Source of the DNA: Phylloscopus collybita
Lineage: Eukaryota; Chordata; Aves; Passeriformes; Phylloscopidae
DNA: 64,000 nucleotides
Direction of reading: 5' to 3'
Assembly (NCBI GenBank): GCA_027886175.1
Contig: JAJNNQ010000044.1
Coordinates: 186,001-250,000, forward strand
Positions 42,939-53,900 of this stretch are shown in pieces. Numbering within the stretch: the first letter of the stretch is position 1; each line of letters opens with the position of its first letter. Position numbers and translations under genes: made by a program. Under the pieces are notes generated by a model. The model was not told the origin of the DNA. It was given only the letters and a program-made list of their open reading frames with translations, and searched no databases.

Positions 42939-43040
42939 ATTGATTGCGGGAGCGGATGACTTCCTCCCGTGCTGGCTGACGTCACTCCCGCTCGGCCGCC
43001 ATGTTTAGTCCGATATCACGTGAGTGCCGCCATTACGCTT
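42893..43040. promoter_or_regulatory. CpG promoter with four YY1 sites and a CRE
   Basis: CCGCCATNTT-type YY1 sites at 42896-42905, 42932-42941, 42996-43005 and 43027-43036, all in the same orientation (AANATGGCGGC on minus), and a perfect TGACGTCA at 42977-42984. The arrangement is typical of housekeeping start sites. It probably drives minus-strand transcription towards 42.3 kb. A plus-strand ATG at 43001 with a nearby GTGAGT suggests bidirectional use. Confidence 0.7.
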
Positions 43041-43049
43041 TATTTTAAT

Positions 43050-43540
43050 GGTACAGCCTGATGGGGTAAAATTTTTACTTTAAAACCGAACACATTGAGT
43101 GTTTTCCGCTTAGGTGGTGTCTGAGAACCGGCATTTGGGAACAAAGGATGGTGTGAATCTGTTTCCTGGATGCACATGGAAAATCTGTGTAGCAGGCAAA
43201 GGGAGTACTTATAAATTATATCGGTGTTTCCCTGAAATTCAGATAAAATACATCAATATTTCCCTGAAATTCAGCAATTGGGGGTGCCCAGGTTCAGTCA
43301 CGATTAGCCATAAACAACCCGGCCAAACCCCTGTCCCCTCAAGGGATGCGTCAAACGCTTCAACAGAAACACAATCCAGTAATGACTGCGGAGGAAGCAT
43401 CGGTGCAAACTGCTCCCGACCTGGGGGAATGCCGTCGGTGGTTACAAACCCAGCACATCGGGAACTTTGGAGGCACAATCCCGGTTTTAGCCACAGGCAC
43501 CCGGACGAGGATGCCAGTTCTTTTCCACAGAAAGGAACGC
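43050..43540. other. Unassigned unique sequence left of the large minisatellite
   Basis: About 490 bp of lower GC with no recognised exon on either strand. Open frames here extend only because they run into the minisatellite. A TTTCCCTGAAATTCAG segment occurs twice (43227 and 43259). Confidence 0.4.
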
Positions 43541-43544
43541 CCGG

Positions 43545-46236
43545 CAGCGCGGTGTCCCAGGGGCAGGGCGGTCTCCCGGGGGCACAGCGGTGTTCAGGGG
43601 CACAGCGGTGTCCCAGGAGCACAGCGGTGTCCCAGGGGCACAGCGGTGTTCAGAGGGCAGAGGGGTGTCCCGGGGGCAGAGCGGTGTCCCAGGGGCACAG
43701 CGGTGTCCCAGGGGGCACAGCGGTGTCCCAGGAGCACAGCGGTGTCCCAGGGGCACAGCGGTGTTCAGAGGGCAGAGGGGTGTCCCGGGGGCAGAGCGGT
43801 GTCCCAGGGGCACAGCGGTGTTCAGGGGCACAGCGGTGTTCAGGGGCACAGCGGTGTCCCGGGGGCACAGCGGTGTTCAGGGGCACAGCGGTGTCCCAGG
43901 GGCACAGCGGTGTTCAGGGGCACAGCGGTGTTCAGGGGCAGGGCGGTCTCCCGGGGGCACAGCGGTGTCCCGGGGGCACAGCGGTGTCCCAGGAGCACAG
44001 CGGTGTCCCAGGAGCACAGCGGTGTCCCAGGGGCACAGCGGTGTCCCAGGAGCACAGCGGTGTCCCAGGAGCACAGCGGTGTCCCAGGGGCACAGCGGTG
44101 TTCAGAGGGCAGGGCGGTGTCCCAGGGGCAGAGCGGTGTCCCGGGGGCAGAGCGGTGTCCCAGGGGGCACAGCGGTGTTCAGAGGGCAGGGCGGTGTCCA
44201 GGGGCAGAGCGGTGTCCCAGGGGGCAGAGCGGTGTTCAGGGGCACAGCGGTGTCCCAGGGGCAGGGCGGTGTCCAGGGGCAGAGCGGTGTCCCGGGGGCA
44301 TAGCGGTGTTCAGGGGCACAGCGGTGTCCCAGGGGCAGAGCGGTGTTCAGGGGCACAGCGGTGTTCAGGGGCACAGCGGTGTCCCGGGGGCAGAGCGGTG
44401 TCCCGGGGGCACAGCGGTGTCCCAGGGGCAGGGCGGTGTCCCGGGGGCACAGCGGTGTCCCGGGGGCATAGCGGTGTCCCGGGGGCACAGCGGTGTCCCC
44501 GGGGCAGAGCGGTGTCCCAGGGGCACAGCGGTGTCCCAGGGGCACAGCGGTGTCCCGGGGGCACAGCGGTGTCCCAGGGGCAGGGCGGTGTCCCAGGGGG
44601 CAGAGCGGTGTCCCAGGGGCAGGGCGGTGTCCCGGGGGCACAGCGGTGTTCAGGGGCACAGCGGTGTCCCAGGGGGCAGAGCGGTGTCCCAGGGGCAGAG
44701 CGGTGTCCCGGGGGCACAGCGGTGTCCCAGGGGCAGAGCGGTGTCCCAGGGGCATAGCGGTGTCCCGGGGGCACAGCGGTGTCCCAGGGGCAGGGCGGTG
44801 TCCCAGGGGCAGGGCGGTGTCCCGGGGGCACAGCGGTGTCCCAGGGGCAGAGCGGTGTTCAGGGGCACAGCGGTGTCCCGGGGGCACAGCGGTGTTCAGG
44901 GGGCACAGCGGTGTCCCGGGGGCACAGCGGTGTTCAGGGGGCACAGCGGTGTCCCAGGGGGCAGAGCGGTGTCCCAGGGGCAGGGCGGTGTCCCAGGGGC
45001 AGAGCGGTGTCCCAGGGGCATAGCGGTGTCCCGGGGGCACAGCGGTGTTCAGGGGCACAGCGGTGTCCCGGGGGCATAGCGGTGTCCCGGGGGAAGAGCG
45101 GTGTTCAGGGGGCACAGCGGTGTTCAGGGGGCACAGCGGTGTCCCGGGGGCACAGCGGTGTTCAGGGGGCACAGCGGTGTCCCAGGGGGCAGAGCGGTGT
45201 CCCCGGGGCAGAGCGGTGTCCCAGGGGCAGAGCGGTGTCCCAGGGGGCACAGCGGTGTCCCAGGGGCAGAGCGGTGTTCAGGGGGCACAGCGGTGTCCAG
45301 GGGCAGAGCGGTGTCCCCGGGGCAGAGCGGTGTTCAGGGGGCATAGCGGTGTCCCCGGGGCAGAGCGGTGTTCAGGGGGCACAGCGGTGTCCAGGGGCAG
45401 AGCGGTGTCCCCGGGGCAGAGCGGTGTCCCAGGGGCACAGCGGTGTCCAGGGGCAGAGTGGTGTTCAGGGGCAGAGCAGTGTCCCCGGGGCAGAGCGGTG
45501 TTCAGGGGGCAGGGCGGTGTCCCAGGGGCACAGCGGTGTCCAGGGGCAGAGTGGTGTTCAGGGGCAGAGCGGTGTTCAGGGGGCAGAGCGGTGTCCCAGG
45601 GGCAGAGCGGTGTCCCAGGGGCACAGCGGTGTTCAGGGGCACAGCGGTGTCCCAGGGGCAGAGCGGTGTCCCAGGGGGCAGAGCGGTGTCCCAGGGGCAC
45701 AGCGGTGTTCAGGGGGCACAGCGGTGTCCCCGGGGCAGAGCGGTGTCCCAGGGGCACAGCGGTGTCCCAGGGGCAGAGCGGTGTCCCAGGGGGCAGAGCG
45801 GTGTCCCAGGGGGCAGAGCGGTGTCCCAGGGGCACAGCGGTGTTCAGGGGCACAGCGGTGTCCCGGGGGCACAGCGGTGTCCCGGGGGCACAGCGGTGTT
45901 CAGGGGGCACAGCGGTGTCCCCGGGGCAGAGCGGTGTCCCAGGGGCACAGCGGTGTTCAGGGGCACAGCGGTGTCCCGGGGGGCAGAGCGGTGTCCCAGG
46001 GGCAGAGCGGTGTCCCAGGGGCACAGCGGTGTCCCGGGGGCACAGCGGTGTTCAGGGGCACAGCGGTGTCCCAGGGGCAGAGCGGTGTTCAGGGGGCACA
46101 GCGGTGTCCCGGGGGCACAGCGGTGTCCCAGGGGCAGAGTGGTTTCCCAGGGGCACAGCGGTGTCCAGGGGCAGAGCGGTGTTCAGGGGGCACAGCGGTG
46201 TCCAGGGGCAGAGCGGTGTCCCCAGGGCAGAGTGCT
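43545..46236 (+). repeat. Large minisatellite, unit 18-20 bp, about 140 copies
   Basis: Consensus CACAGCGGTGTCCCAGGGG (19 bp) with class variants: CCAGGGG, CCGGGGG and CCCCGGGG (19-20 bp), the short GTGTTCAGGGG form (18 bp), and CAGAG/CAGGG in place of CACAG. Variants are interspersed rather than blocked, and a higher-order segment of about 115 bp is repeated (compare 43651 and 43766). It is CpG-containing and G-rich on plus. Because unit lengths vary, all frames stay open for hundreds of codons on both strands. None is a gene. Confidence 0.97.
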
Positions 46237-46569
46237 CTGACCACAGCGTGACCTCCCAGGCACCTCCACCAGCGAGCTGGAACCAAACCCGGCCCCCCAG
46301 GCTCTTGAGGGCAGCTTGTCTCCCCTTGTCCTGGGCTCTCCCTGCTCCCCCAGATCCCCCAGATTCTCTCTGGGCATTTCCCCGGCCCCCCAGCCTGAAT
46401 TTGCACCCTACTGGGACCCCCAAACTACCCCTGGGGGAGTCTCCTCCTGTCCTGGGGTGTTCATGGCACCCCCAAATCCTCCAGAGCCCCTAAATTTCCT
46501 CTGGGGGGGTCTTCAGGGCCCCTCAAATTCCCCCTGGGGGGGGTCCCAGCAATCTCGACCCCTCCATGT

Positions 46570-47284
46570 TGGGTCACTGCTGTTTTATTCCTCCACCGTT
46601 TTTAAAAATAAAGGAGAAAATCCAAGGAAAAAAAATACAAAAAAGAGAAAAAATTGGGGGGAGGGGAGGGGCTGCAACACAGAGAGGGGAGGGGGACACG
46701 GGGAGGGAGGGGGGGCACGGCCCCTTTTTTTTTTTTTTCCCACCCCCCTGTTTTTAAATTCCATTAAAAACCGGGAGCGACCTCAGGATGAAGGATTTGA
46801 ACCCAAAAAAAGAAATAAAATCAAGAAAAAAGGTAAAAAGATTGTAAGAAATTGGAAATAAGGGAAAAAAAATCAAAATAAACTTAAAAAAAACCCAAAA
46901 ACCAAAAACAAACAAAAAAAAACAAACTCAAAACCAAACAAAACCCAAAAGAATCAGAAAGTAAAATAAACAAAAATAAGTCAGTAAAGTAAAAGATAAA
47001 AGAAAAAAACCAACAAAAATATCAATTAAATAAATTAAAAGAAATCAGGAAAAGAAAAAATAAAACCAAAAATAAAATAACTAAAAAAATCAGTAACATT
47101 AAAAAAAAATTAAAACAACCCAACAAATGAAAAAAACCCCAGAAATTGAGATAAAAGAAAAAAAGCCAACAAAACAAAACAAAAATTGATAAAATAATAA
47201 AATAAAATAGCAAAAAATCGAAAAAAAATTAAAAAATCAAAAATATCCCCCAAAAACCACCAAAAAACCACCCCCCCCCTCAAA
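46570..47284 (-). other. PYM1: PYM1 3' UTR and A-rich (U-rich on sense) block
   Basis: Below the PYM1 stop lie about 460 bp of A-rich plus-strand text (46.80-47.27 kb; CAAAACAAAAA types), so the transcript would be U-rich. A minus-strand AATAAA is at about 46580-46575. An A-rich patch in such a GC-rich region is unusual. No gene. Confidence 0.55.
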
Positions 47285-47872
47285 TTACGAGTCCAGCTCC
47301 AATCCCCTGAGTTCCTCCTCCAGCGCTTTTCTCCTGCCCAGCTTCTCCAGCTGCTCCTTGGTGGGCTGCGGGATCCCCCCTCCCTCCAGGCGCTGCTGCA
47401 GCTCCTCCACCTGGCGAAGCTTCTTCCGCAGGCTCTTGATGCGCCGGCTCCGCTCGTTATTCCCGGGATTTTCGCCGCAATTCCCGGCATTGGCCGCGCT
47501 TTTCTCCCCTCCCTTCTCCCCCGCTGTCCCTCCTCCTCCTCCTCCTCCTCCGTTGTCGCCGCCTTTGTTGCTGTCCCCTCCTCCTCCTCCTCCTCCTCCT
47601 CCTCCTCCCAAAGCGATTTTTTCCAGCGCCGTGCTCAGTCCGTCCCCGTCGCTGCTTTCCCGATCTTTTTCCTGCTGCTGTTTCCTTTTCTCTTTGCGTT
47701 TGAGGTTCCTGCGGGCAGTTTTGGACAAAGCCGGGGCGGGGTCGCAGCCCTCGGGCCGGCCCGAGGCGGGGGTCGGGCTCGGCTCCGGGTTTAAGCCGGG
47801 CGGGAGCTCGGGTTTGCTCCGGAAGAATTTCACGTATTTGTTCTCATAGCTGTGGTTGGGGGGGAAAAAAGA

Positions 47873-47904
<32 letters not shown>

Positions 47905-49230
47905 AAAAAGAAAAAAGAAAAAAGAAAAAAAAAAAAAGAAAGAAAAAAGGGGGTGAGAGAGTTTTGGGGAGGATCCTGGAGGAATTTGGAGGGGATGGGG
48001 GGGGATTGAGGAGGGGTTTTGGGGGGTTCAGAGGGTACAGGAGGGGCTTTGGGGTGTCGTGGAGAGGTCAGGGGGGACAGGAGGGGTTTGGAGGGGTCTG
48101 GGGGGTCCTGGAGGGGATGGGGGAGTCTAGGGGGGCATGGTGGAGGGGTTTGGGGGATTTAGAGGGGACAGGAGGCATCTGGGGGGGTCTGGGAGGGCAT
48201 CCTGGGAAATCCAAGAGGGTCCAGGAGAGGATTTGAGGGGTCTAGAGGGGTTCTGGAGCAGCTGGGGAGAGATCCAGGAGGGTCCAGGAAGGGTCTGAGG
48301 GGTTCTGGAGGGGGACAGGAGGGGTTTGGGAGGGGACAGGAGTGATCTGGGAGGGTCTGTGGGACCCAGGGAGGACTCCGAGCCAGGCGTGAGTATGACC
48401 CGACCCCTCCCCACACCCTGGGGACCCCCCAGGACCGCGCAGAGCCCCCCACTCACACGGGCACCTCCTCCTGGGGCACGTAGCCCTCCTTGACCCGGCG
48501 CTGCTTCCGCCAGGTCCCGTCTGGCCGCTGCGTGGATGGGATGTACCTGCCTGGGGACAGCGTGGGGACACCATGGGGACACCACCGGGACACGGGGACA
48601 CCCCCACGGACAGCACAGACACATGGGGACACCCTGGGGACACCACAGGCACATGGGGACACCACGGGGACACTGTGGAGACACCTTGGGGATATGGGAA
48701 CACCCCTGGAGACACCCTTGGGGTCACCCACAGATGCCAAGGAGCCCCCGGGGCCACCAGGGGGGCTTGGGGACATTCTCAAGGACCCTAGGACACCTCA
48801 TGGGGACCCCAGACCACCCCCCAAAACCCAAACCCCCCTCAGAGACCCCAAAACCCCTCACAGGGACCCCAAGCCCCCCCCGGGGACCCAAAAGTCCTCG
48901 CGGGAGGACCCCTCCCTAACCCCCCCCCCCCAGGACCCTCACGGGGGTGCCACCCCCCCAAACCCCCCTTAGGCCCTTCCCGACCCCGAGACCCCCACAA
49001 GGGTCCCAAGGGCCCCCCCTCAGAGACCCCAAAACCCCCTGGGGATCCCCGATCCCCTTCTCAGAAACCGCGGCCCCCCCCTCAAACCCCCCTTCGGCCC
49101 TTCCCAACCTTGGGGCCCCCGCGCGGGTCTGGGGGAGTCCCGGGGGTCCCGGAGGGATGTCGGGGCGCCCCCCGGGCCGCAAAACCCCCCCACGCTCACC
49201 GGTCTCGTCCGTCATATAGGGCGTCGCCAT
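47285..49230 (-). CDS. PYM1: PYM, partner of Y14 and Mago (exon junction complex disassembly factor)
   Basis: Cytoplasmic, ribosome-associated protein that strips exon junction complexes from mRNA. Exons 49230-49200, 48550-48457 and 47849-47285 join in phase to 229 aa (human 204). The Mago-Y14-binding N-terminus reads [20 protein letters not shown] with [14 protein letters not shown]. The middle has [19 protein letters not shown], and the C-terminal coiled coil has [15 protein letters not shown] and [17 protein letters not shown]. The linker contains two glycine tracts (11 and 8 Gly) encoded by GGA/GAG repeats, which accounts for most of the extra length. A long A/GA tract lies next to the last acceptor and serves as its pyrimidine tract on the minus strand. 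Confidence 0.96.
47868..47950 (+). repeat. Poly-A/GAAAA tract beside the PYM1 exon 3 acceptor
   Basis: About 80 bp of almost pure A with scattered G, beginning about 20 bp upstream (in the gene sense) of the PYM1 last exon. On the minus strand it is a very long T-rich pyrimidine tract. Confidence 0.85.
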
Positions 49231-49289
49231 CTTTGCGCGCGCGCCGCGGGGCCGCCCCGGAAGTGACGCAAAGGCGGCGGCGCGGCGGC

Positions 49290-50330
49290 CTTGGGGGCGT
49301 GGTCAATGAATTGAGGCACGGCCGTGTGAGGGGTATGGAAATCAGGGGCGGGGCTAAAAGCGGAAACGACCTTTTCCTTATATGGGAATTTAGGGGCGTG
49401 GCCCTCGAGATGGAAAATAGTGGGCGTAGCCAGAGGTCCGTGATAGGATTTAATTACTATGAAAATTAAGGGGCGTGGTCATTAAATAACGTGGGAACTG
49501 TAGCCGGTGGTTGTTGAGGGGGCATGGCCATTGCTAGATATGGAAATTAGAGGGTGGGGCTAAAAGCAGAAGTGAGTCTTTATTAATGTGGGAAATAGTG
49601 AGCATGGTCACTAATTGAGAAGGAAATTAGTGGGCATGGTCAAAGGGTCGAGGTGATATTTAATTAATATGGAAATTAAGAGGCGTGGTCATGTACTAAA
49701 ATGGAAAATGCAGTGGGTGGTCCTTCAAGGGGCGTGGTCATTGATGATATGGAAATTAGAGGGCGTGGCCAAAAGGACAACATAACATTTAATTAATATG
49801 CCAACTAGAGGGCATGGTCATTTGTTGATATGGAAAATAGCAGGCGTGGTCAGAGGGAGGTGGTATTATATGAATATGTAAATTAAGGGGCGTGGCCATC
49901 GAGTAACGGGAAGTTCAGAGTATGGACATCAAGTGGGTGTGGCCATTGGTTGTATGGAAATAAGGGGATGTGGCAAAAATGCTAAAAATTAAATTTTAAT
50001 TAGTATTGGGGGTGTGGTCATTGATTAGAAGGGGAATAGCATGGTCCAAATTGATGCGTGACCATATATGGGATATGGAGATTAGGGGGTGTGGCCAAAT
50101 GTGGCCATCGACTTTTATGGAAAATGGGGGTGTGTCCATTGATATGGAGATTAGAGGGCATGGTCAAGAGGGGCATGAGCTTAATTAATATCCTAATTGG
50201 GGGCATGATCATTGTTTATATTGAACATATGGGGCTGTGGTCAGTGAAGGGGTGTGGCCACAAACAGATATGGAAATTAGAGGGCATTGTCAAAAGAGGG
50301 GTTTAATGAATATGTAAATTTGGGGGGTGG
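49290..50330 (+). repeat. Diverged tandem repeat with GGGCGTGGTC motifs
   Basis: About eighteen copies of ATATGGAAATTAGGGGGCGTGGTC-like units with AATTAATATG linkers, period roughly 50-70 bp. GGGCGTGG (CACGCCC on minus) is a KLF/Sp-type core. The array starts immediately upstream of the PYM1 start and replaces the DGKA gene expected here by mammalian synteny. No coding exon is seen. Confidence 0.85.
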
Positions 50331-50339
50331 GCACTGGGT

Positions 50340-50790
50340 TTGGGGTGGGGGTCCCCAGAGGAGGGAGCTGCTTGGGGCCCCCCATGACACCTCCAGACCC
50401 CCCAAAACACACCCAGGAGCCCCCAAAATCGGTTCAAACCCCCCCAGACCTCGTCTGACCCTCCCCAAATGCCCCCAAAACCCTCTCAGGACACGCCCAG
50501 ACCCGGCAAAACCCACCCAAGATTTCCCAAAACCTCCCCGGATCCTTTCAGATCCCCCCAAATTCCCCCCACAATCCTCCCAAACACCCTCAGGACATCC
50601 CTAAACACCCCCCAACCCCCCCGGACCCCCTAGACCTCCCCTGGGGCACCACTCAGTCCCCCCAAAACCCCTCCAGGACACCCCCAGATCCCCCAAACTC
50701 CCCCAGGACCCCCCAAAACCCCTCCAGGACACCCCCAACCCCCCCCCCCCTGCCCATGACCCCAGACCACACAAGGAGCCAGAGCCTCGG
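50340..50790 (+). repeat. CCCAGGACACCCCCAG-type repeats downstream of PMEL
   Basis: C-rich degenerate tandem repeats (CCCCCAAAACCCCTCCAGGACACCCC). No gene. Confidence 0.6.
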
Positions 50791-50803
50791 GCACAGCTGA
50801 GCC

Positions 50804-50809
50804 TTTAAT
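50804..50809 (-). terminator. PMEL: PMEL polyadenylation signal ATTAAA
   Basis: Minus-strand ATTAAA 123 bases beyond the PMEL stop (50932-50934). No AATAAA is nearby. Confidence 0.6.
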
Positions 50810-50931
50810 CTCGGTGTCACCGAGGCCACCACGCGTGTCCCCAGCCCCGCGCCCCCGTGCTCCGGGGGGGTCCTGGGGGCTCGAGCCGTGCTGAGGGGGT
50901 TTTGGGGGGGCTGGTTTCGGGGAGGGGGTCC

Positions 50932-53900
50932 CTAGACCGAGTGGCCCCGGAGGAGGGGGCTGCTCTCGCCGTTCGGGGTCCCCCCCAGGGCACGCTGCAG
51001 CAGGCGGCGCACGGTGACACTTGGGGACAGCCACCCCCGGGGCCGGGCGGGGGGTGCGGGGGCCGCCGGGGACAGCGCCGTATACTTGACTCGTCTGGAG
51101 GGACACGGGGGGGACACAAGGGGGGGACACAAGGGGGGGACACGGGGTCACCGCCAGTCCATGGGGTGTCCCCAACCCCACAGTGTCACCTCCAGCCATA
51201 AGGAGTGTCCCCAATGTCCCCCCACCCTTAGGGAGTGTCCCCAACCCCACAGTGTCACCCGACCCCATAAGGAGTGTCCCCTACCTCATAGTGTCACCTA
51301 CCCCACGGTGTCACCTCCCCACCCCATGGGGTGTCCCCAATCCCCCACAGTGTCACTTCACTCCATAGGGGGTGTCCCTGATGTCCCCAACCTCATGGCG
51401 GGGGGTCCCACGCCACGAGCTGTGTCCCCAGTGTCCCCTCCACCCTGCTGCCACTCTGTGTGTCCTCCCGCTGTCCCCTCACCCCTGAGCCCCCACCCCG
51501 TGTGTCCCCACGGTGTCCCCAGTGTCCCCTCACCTGTAGGTGTACGCGGCCGTGCCCAGGGCGGCTGCCACCAGCACAAGCCCCACGAACAGCGTGGTCC
51601 GGCCGGTGGCCGGGGCGGCTCCTGGGGACAGCGACAGCTCAGTGCCACCCGGGGGACCTTGGGGACATCCCTCCGGGACCTGTTACCCTGTCCCTGTCAC
51701 CTCCGACACAGCAGGCACAGCCCAGTCGAGCCCAGGGGACACCCGGGGACATCCCCCGGACACTGTGTCACCGCCTCTGGGGACAGGGACAACCCAGCCA
51801 CACCCGAGGGACCCTCGAGGACCCTCCCTGTCCCCATGTCACACCTCCGATGTGCTGTGGTGGCCACGGCCAGGGACCCTCGAGGACCCTGTTCCCGTGT
51901 CCCTGCCACCCCCTCCAGCTCAGCCCCACCCAGGGGACCCTCGGTGACATCCCCAGACCCTGCCACCCCTGCGCCACCTCTACTGCGGCAGCTCCTGTGA
52001 GCAAGGACAGCCTGGCCTCACCCAGGGGACCCGCGGGCACGCTGTCCCCGTGTCACACCTCCAACAGCCACGCGGGTGGTGGCCACGGCCAGCCCGTTGC
52101 CGTTGGCCAGGGACACGTTGAGGCAGAAGAGGCCGGAGCGGTTGAAGTCCTGGCGCAGCACCAGCTCGCAGCCCGGCGACGGCGACACCGCCGAGCACGA
52201 CTCCGCCTCCGCCGTGCGACACTCGGCGTCCGCCACCACCGTGCACACCTCCTCGGGCAGCCTGCGGGGGCACGGGGCCATCGGGGATGCCGCGATGTTG
52301 GGCAGGGACAGCGCAGCCCCACCCGGGGACCCCTGGGGACCCTGTCCCCCTGTCCCTGCCACCTCCTCCGGGGCGGGGAGAGCCCAGCGCCTTTGTTGCC
52401 GCTGTCGCCACTCACCCGCCCTCGCACGTCACCGTCAGCTCCACGCTGCTGCCGCCACCCTCGGGCACCACCTGCACGATGGCCACGCTCTCGATGCCCT
52501 CTGCAGGGTGGCAAGGAGGGGTCAGCGGGGGCGGGACCGACCCGGGACCCCCCCGGACCCCCAGGACTCACGGACGATGTCCAGCTGCGTGGCGAAGGTG
52601 CCATAGCGGTACAGGACGCAGCCGGGAGAGTCCTCGGCAGGCACCTGGCGCTTGACCAGTGCCAGCGGCTGGGCTGTGGCTCCGACTGTGGCTCCAGCTG
52701 TGGCTCCAGCTGTGGCTCCAGCTGTGGCAGCAGCCAGGGACACTGCAGTGGCTCCCACGGTGGCTTCTGCGGTGGGATCCACCGTGACAGCAAGCGTGGC
52801 TGCAGCGGTGGCATCAAGGGCAGATCCAGCTGTGGCTGATCCAGCTGTGGCTGATCCAGCTGTGGTGGGCCCAGCTGTGGCTGCAGCTGTGGCTGATGCA
52901 GCAGTGGCTCCGGCTGTGACGTCACCTGCGCCTCCGTCTGTCGCCGCATCTGCAGGGACACATGGGAAACGCTGGGCAAGGGGGCAAGGGGACACCGAGC
53001 CCTTGGGGACACCCCCCACATGTCCCCTCCCAGCCCCGGGCCAGCACCCACCTGCAGCCGCTGTCCCCTCCGCAGGGGCTGCGGTGACCGAGATGGCGAC
53101 CGCGGGGGACACGGAGGAGGCGACAGCCGCGGTGCTGGCAGCGAGGGCGGCGGCGGTGGCGGAGGGGACTGAGAGCTCGGTGACAGCGGGGACAGAGGGG
53201 TCGATGGCGGCGGTGCCAACAGGATCGGTGGCGGCGGGCACAGAGGGCTCAGTGACAACGGGGACAGAGGGCTCGGTGACAGCGGGGTCCGAGGGTTCCA
53301 CCGCCGACCCCCCTGTGGGCTCCGCAGGCTCCCCAGAAGCTGCGGGGGCTGCAGGGAAAGCGGGGATGGGGTCACCCTGGGACCCCCAAAGCCCGGGTTC
53401 GGGTCACCCCAGGACCCCCAAGACCCCTTTCAGCTCCAGTGTCAGGGGTGCTCTGTGTCCTCTTAGGTGACACTGGGGGGACACATCGTGGGTTGGGGGG
53501 ACCTGGGGGCTCTGTGGGGTGGGGGTGACACTGGGGACACCAACTATGGGGTGGTGGGACACTCTGGGGAAGGAGGGACATCGGGGACACACTCTATGGG
53601 GTGAGGTGACACCGGTGACACATGTTATGGGGTGGGGGGCTCTGGGGAGTGGGAGGACACTGGAAATACCCCCAGCACCCCTCCCTTACCTGTGCTGGCC
53701 ACCGCCACCGTGCTCTGTCCCCCGGCGGGGGTGGTGGCCGCGGGCGGGGTGGCCGTGGGACCCGCGGACGGCGGCGGCGCGGTTGTGGGGCCGCAGGGGC
53801 TGAGGGGGATGGCGGCCTGGAGCACCAGGCGGGCTGAGAAGGTGCCGGTGTCCAGGTAGGTGTGGGTGACGGTGGCGCTCCGTGAGATGAGGGTCCCACT

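Noticed and set aside
43001..43016. Plus-strand ATG in good context followed by GTGAGT as the first exon of a plus-strand gene
   Set aside because: Only about five codons (MFSPIS) and no identifiable downstream exon. The minisatellite lies in the way.
43114..46493. Open frames of several hundred codons on both strands across the minisatellite (PGAQRCPG and GHRCAPGT types)
   Set aside because: They arise because an 18-20 bp repeat without stops is open in all frames. Both strands are equally open and no start, splice or homology supports a protein.
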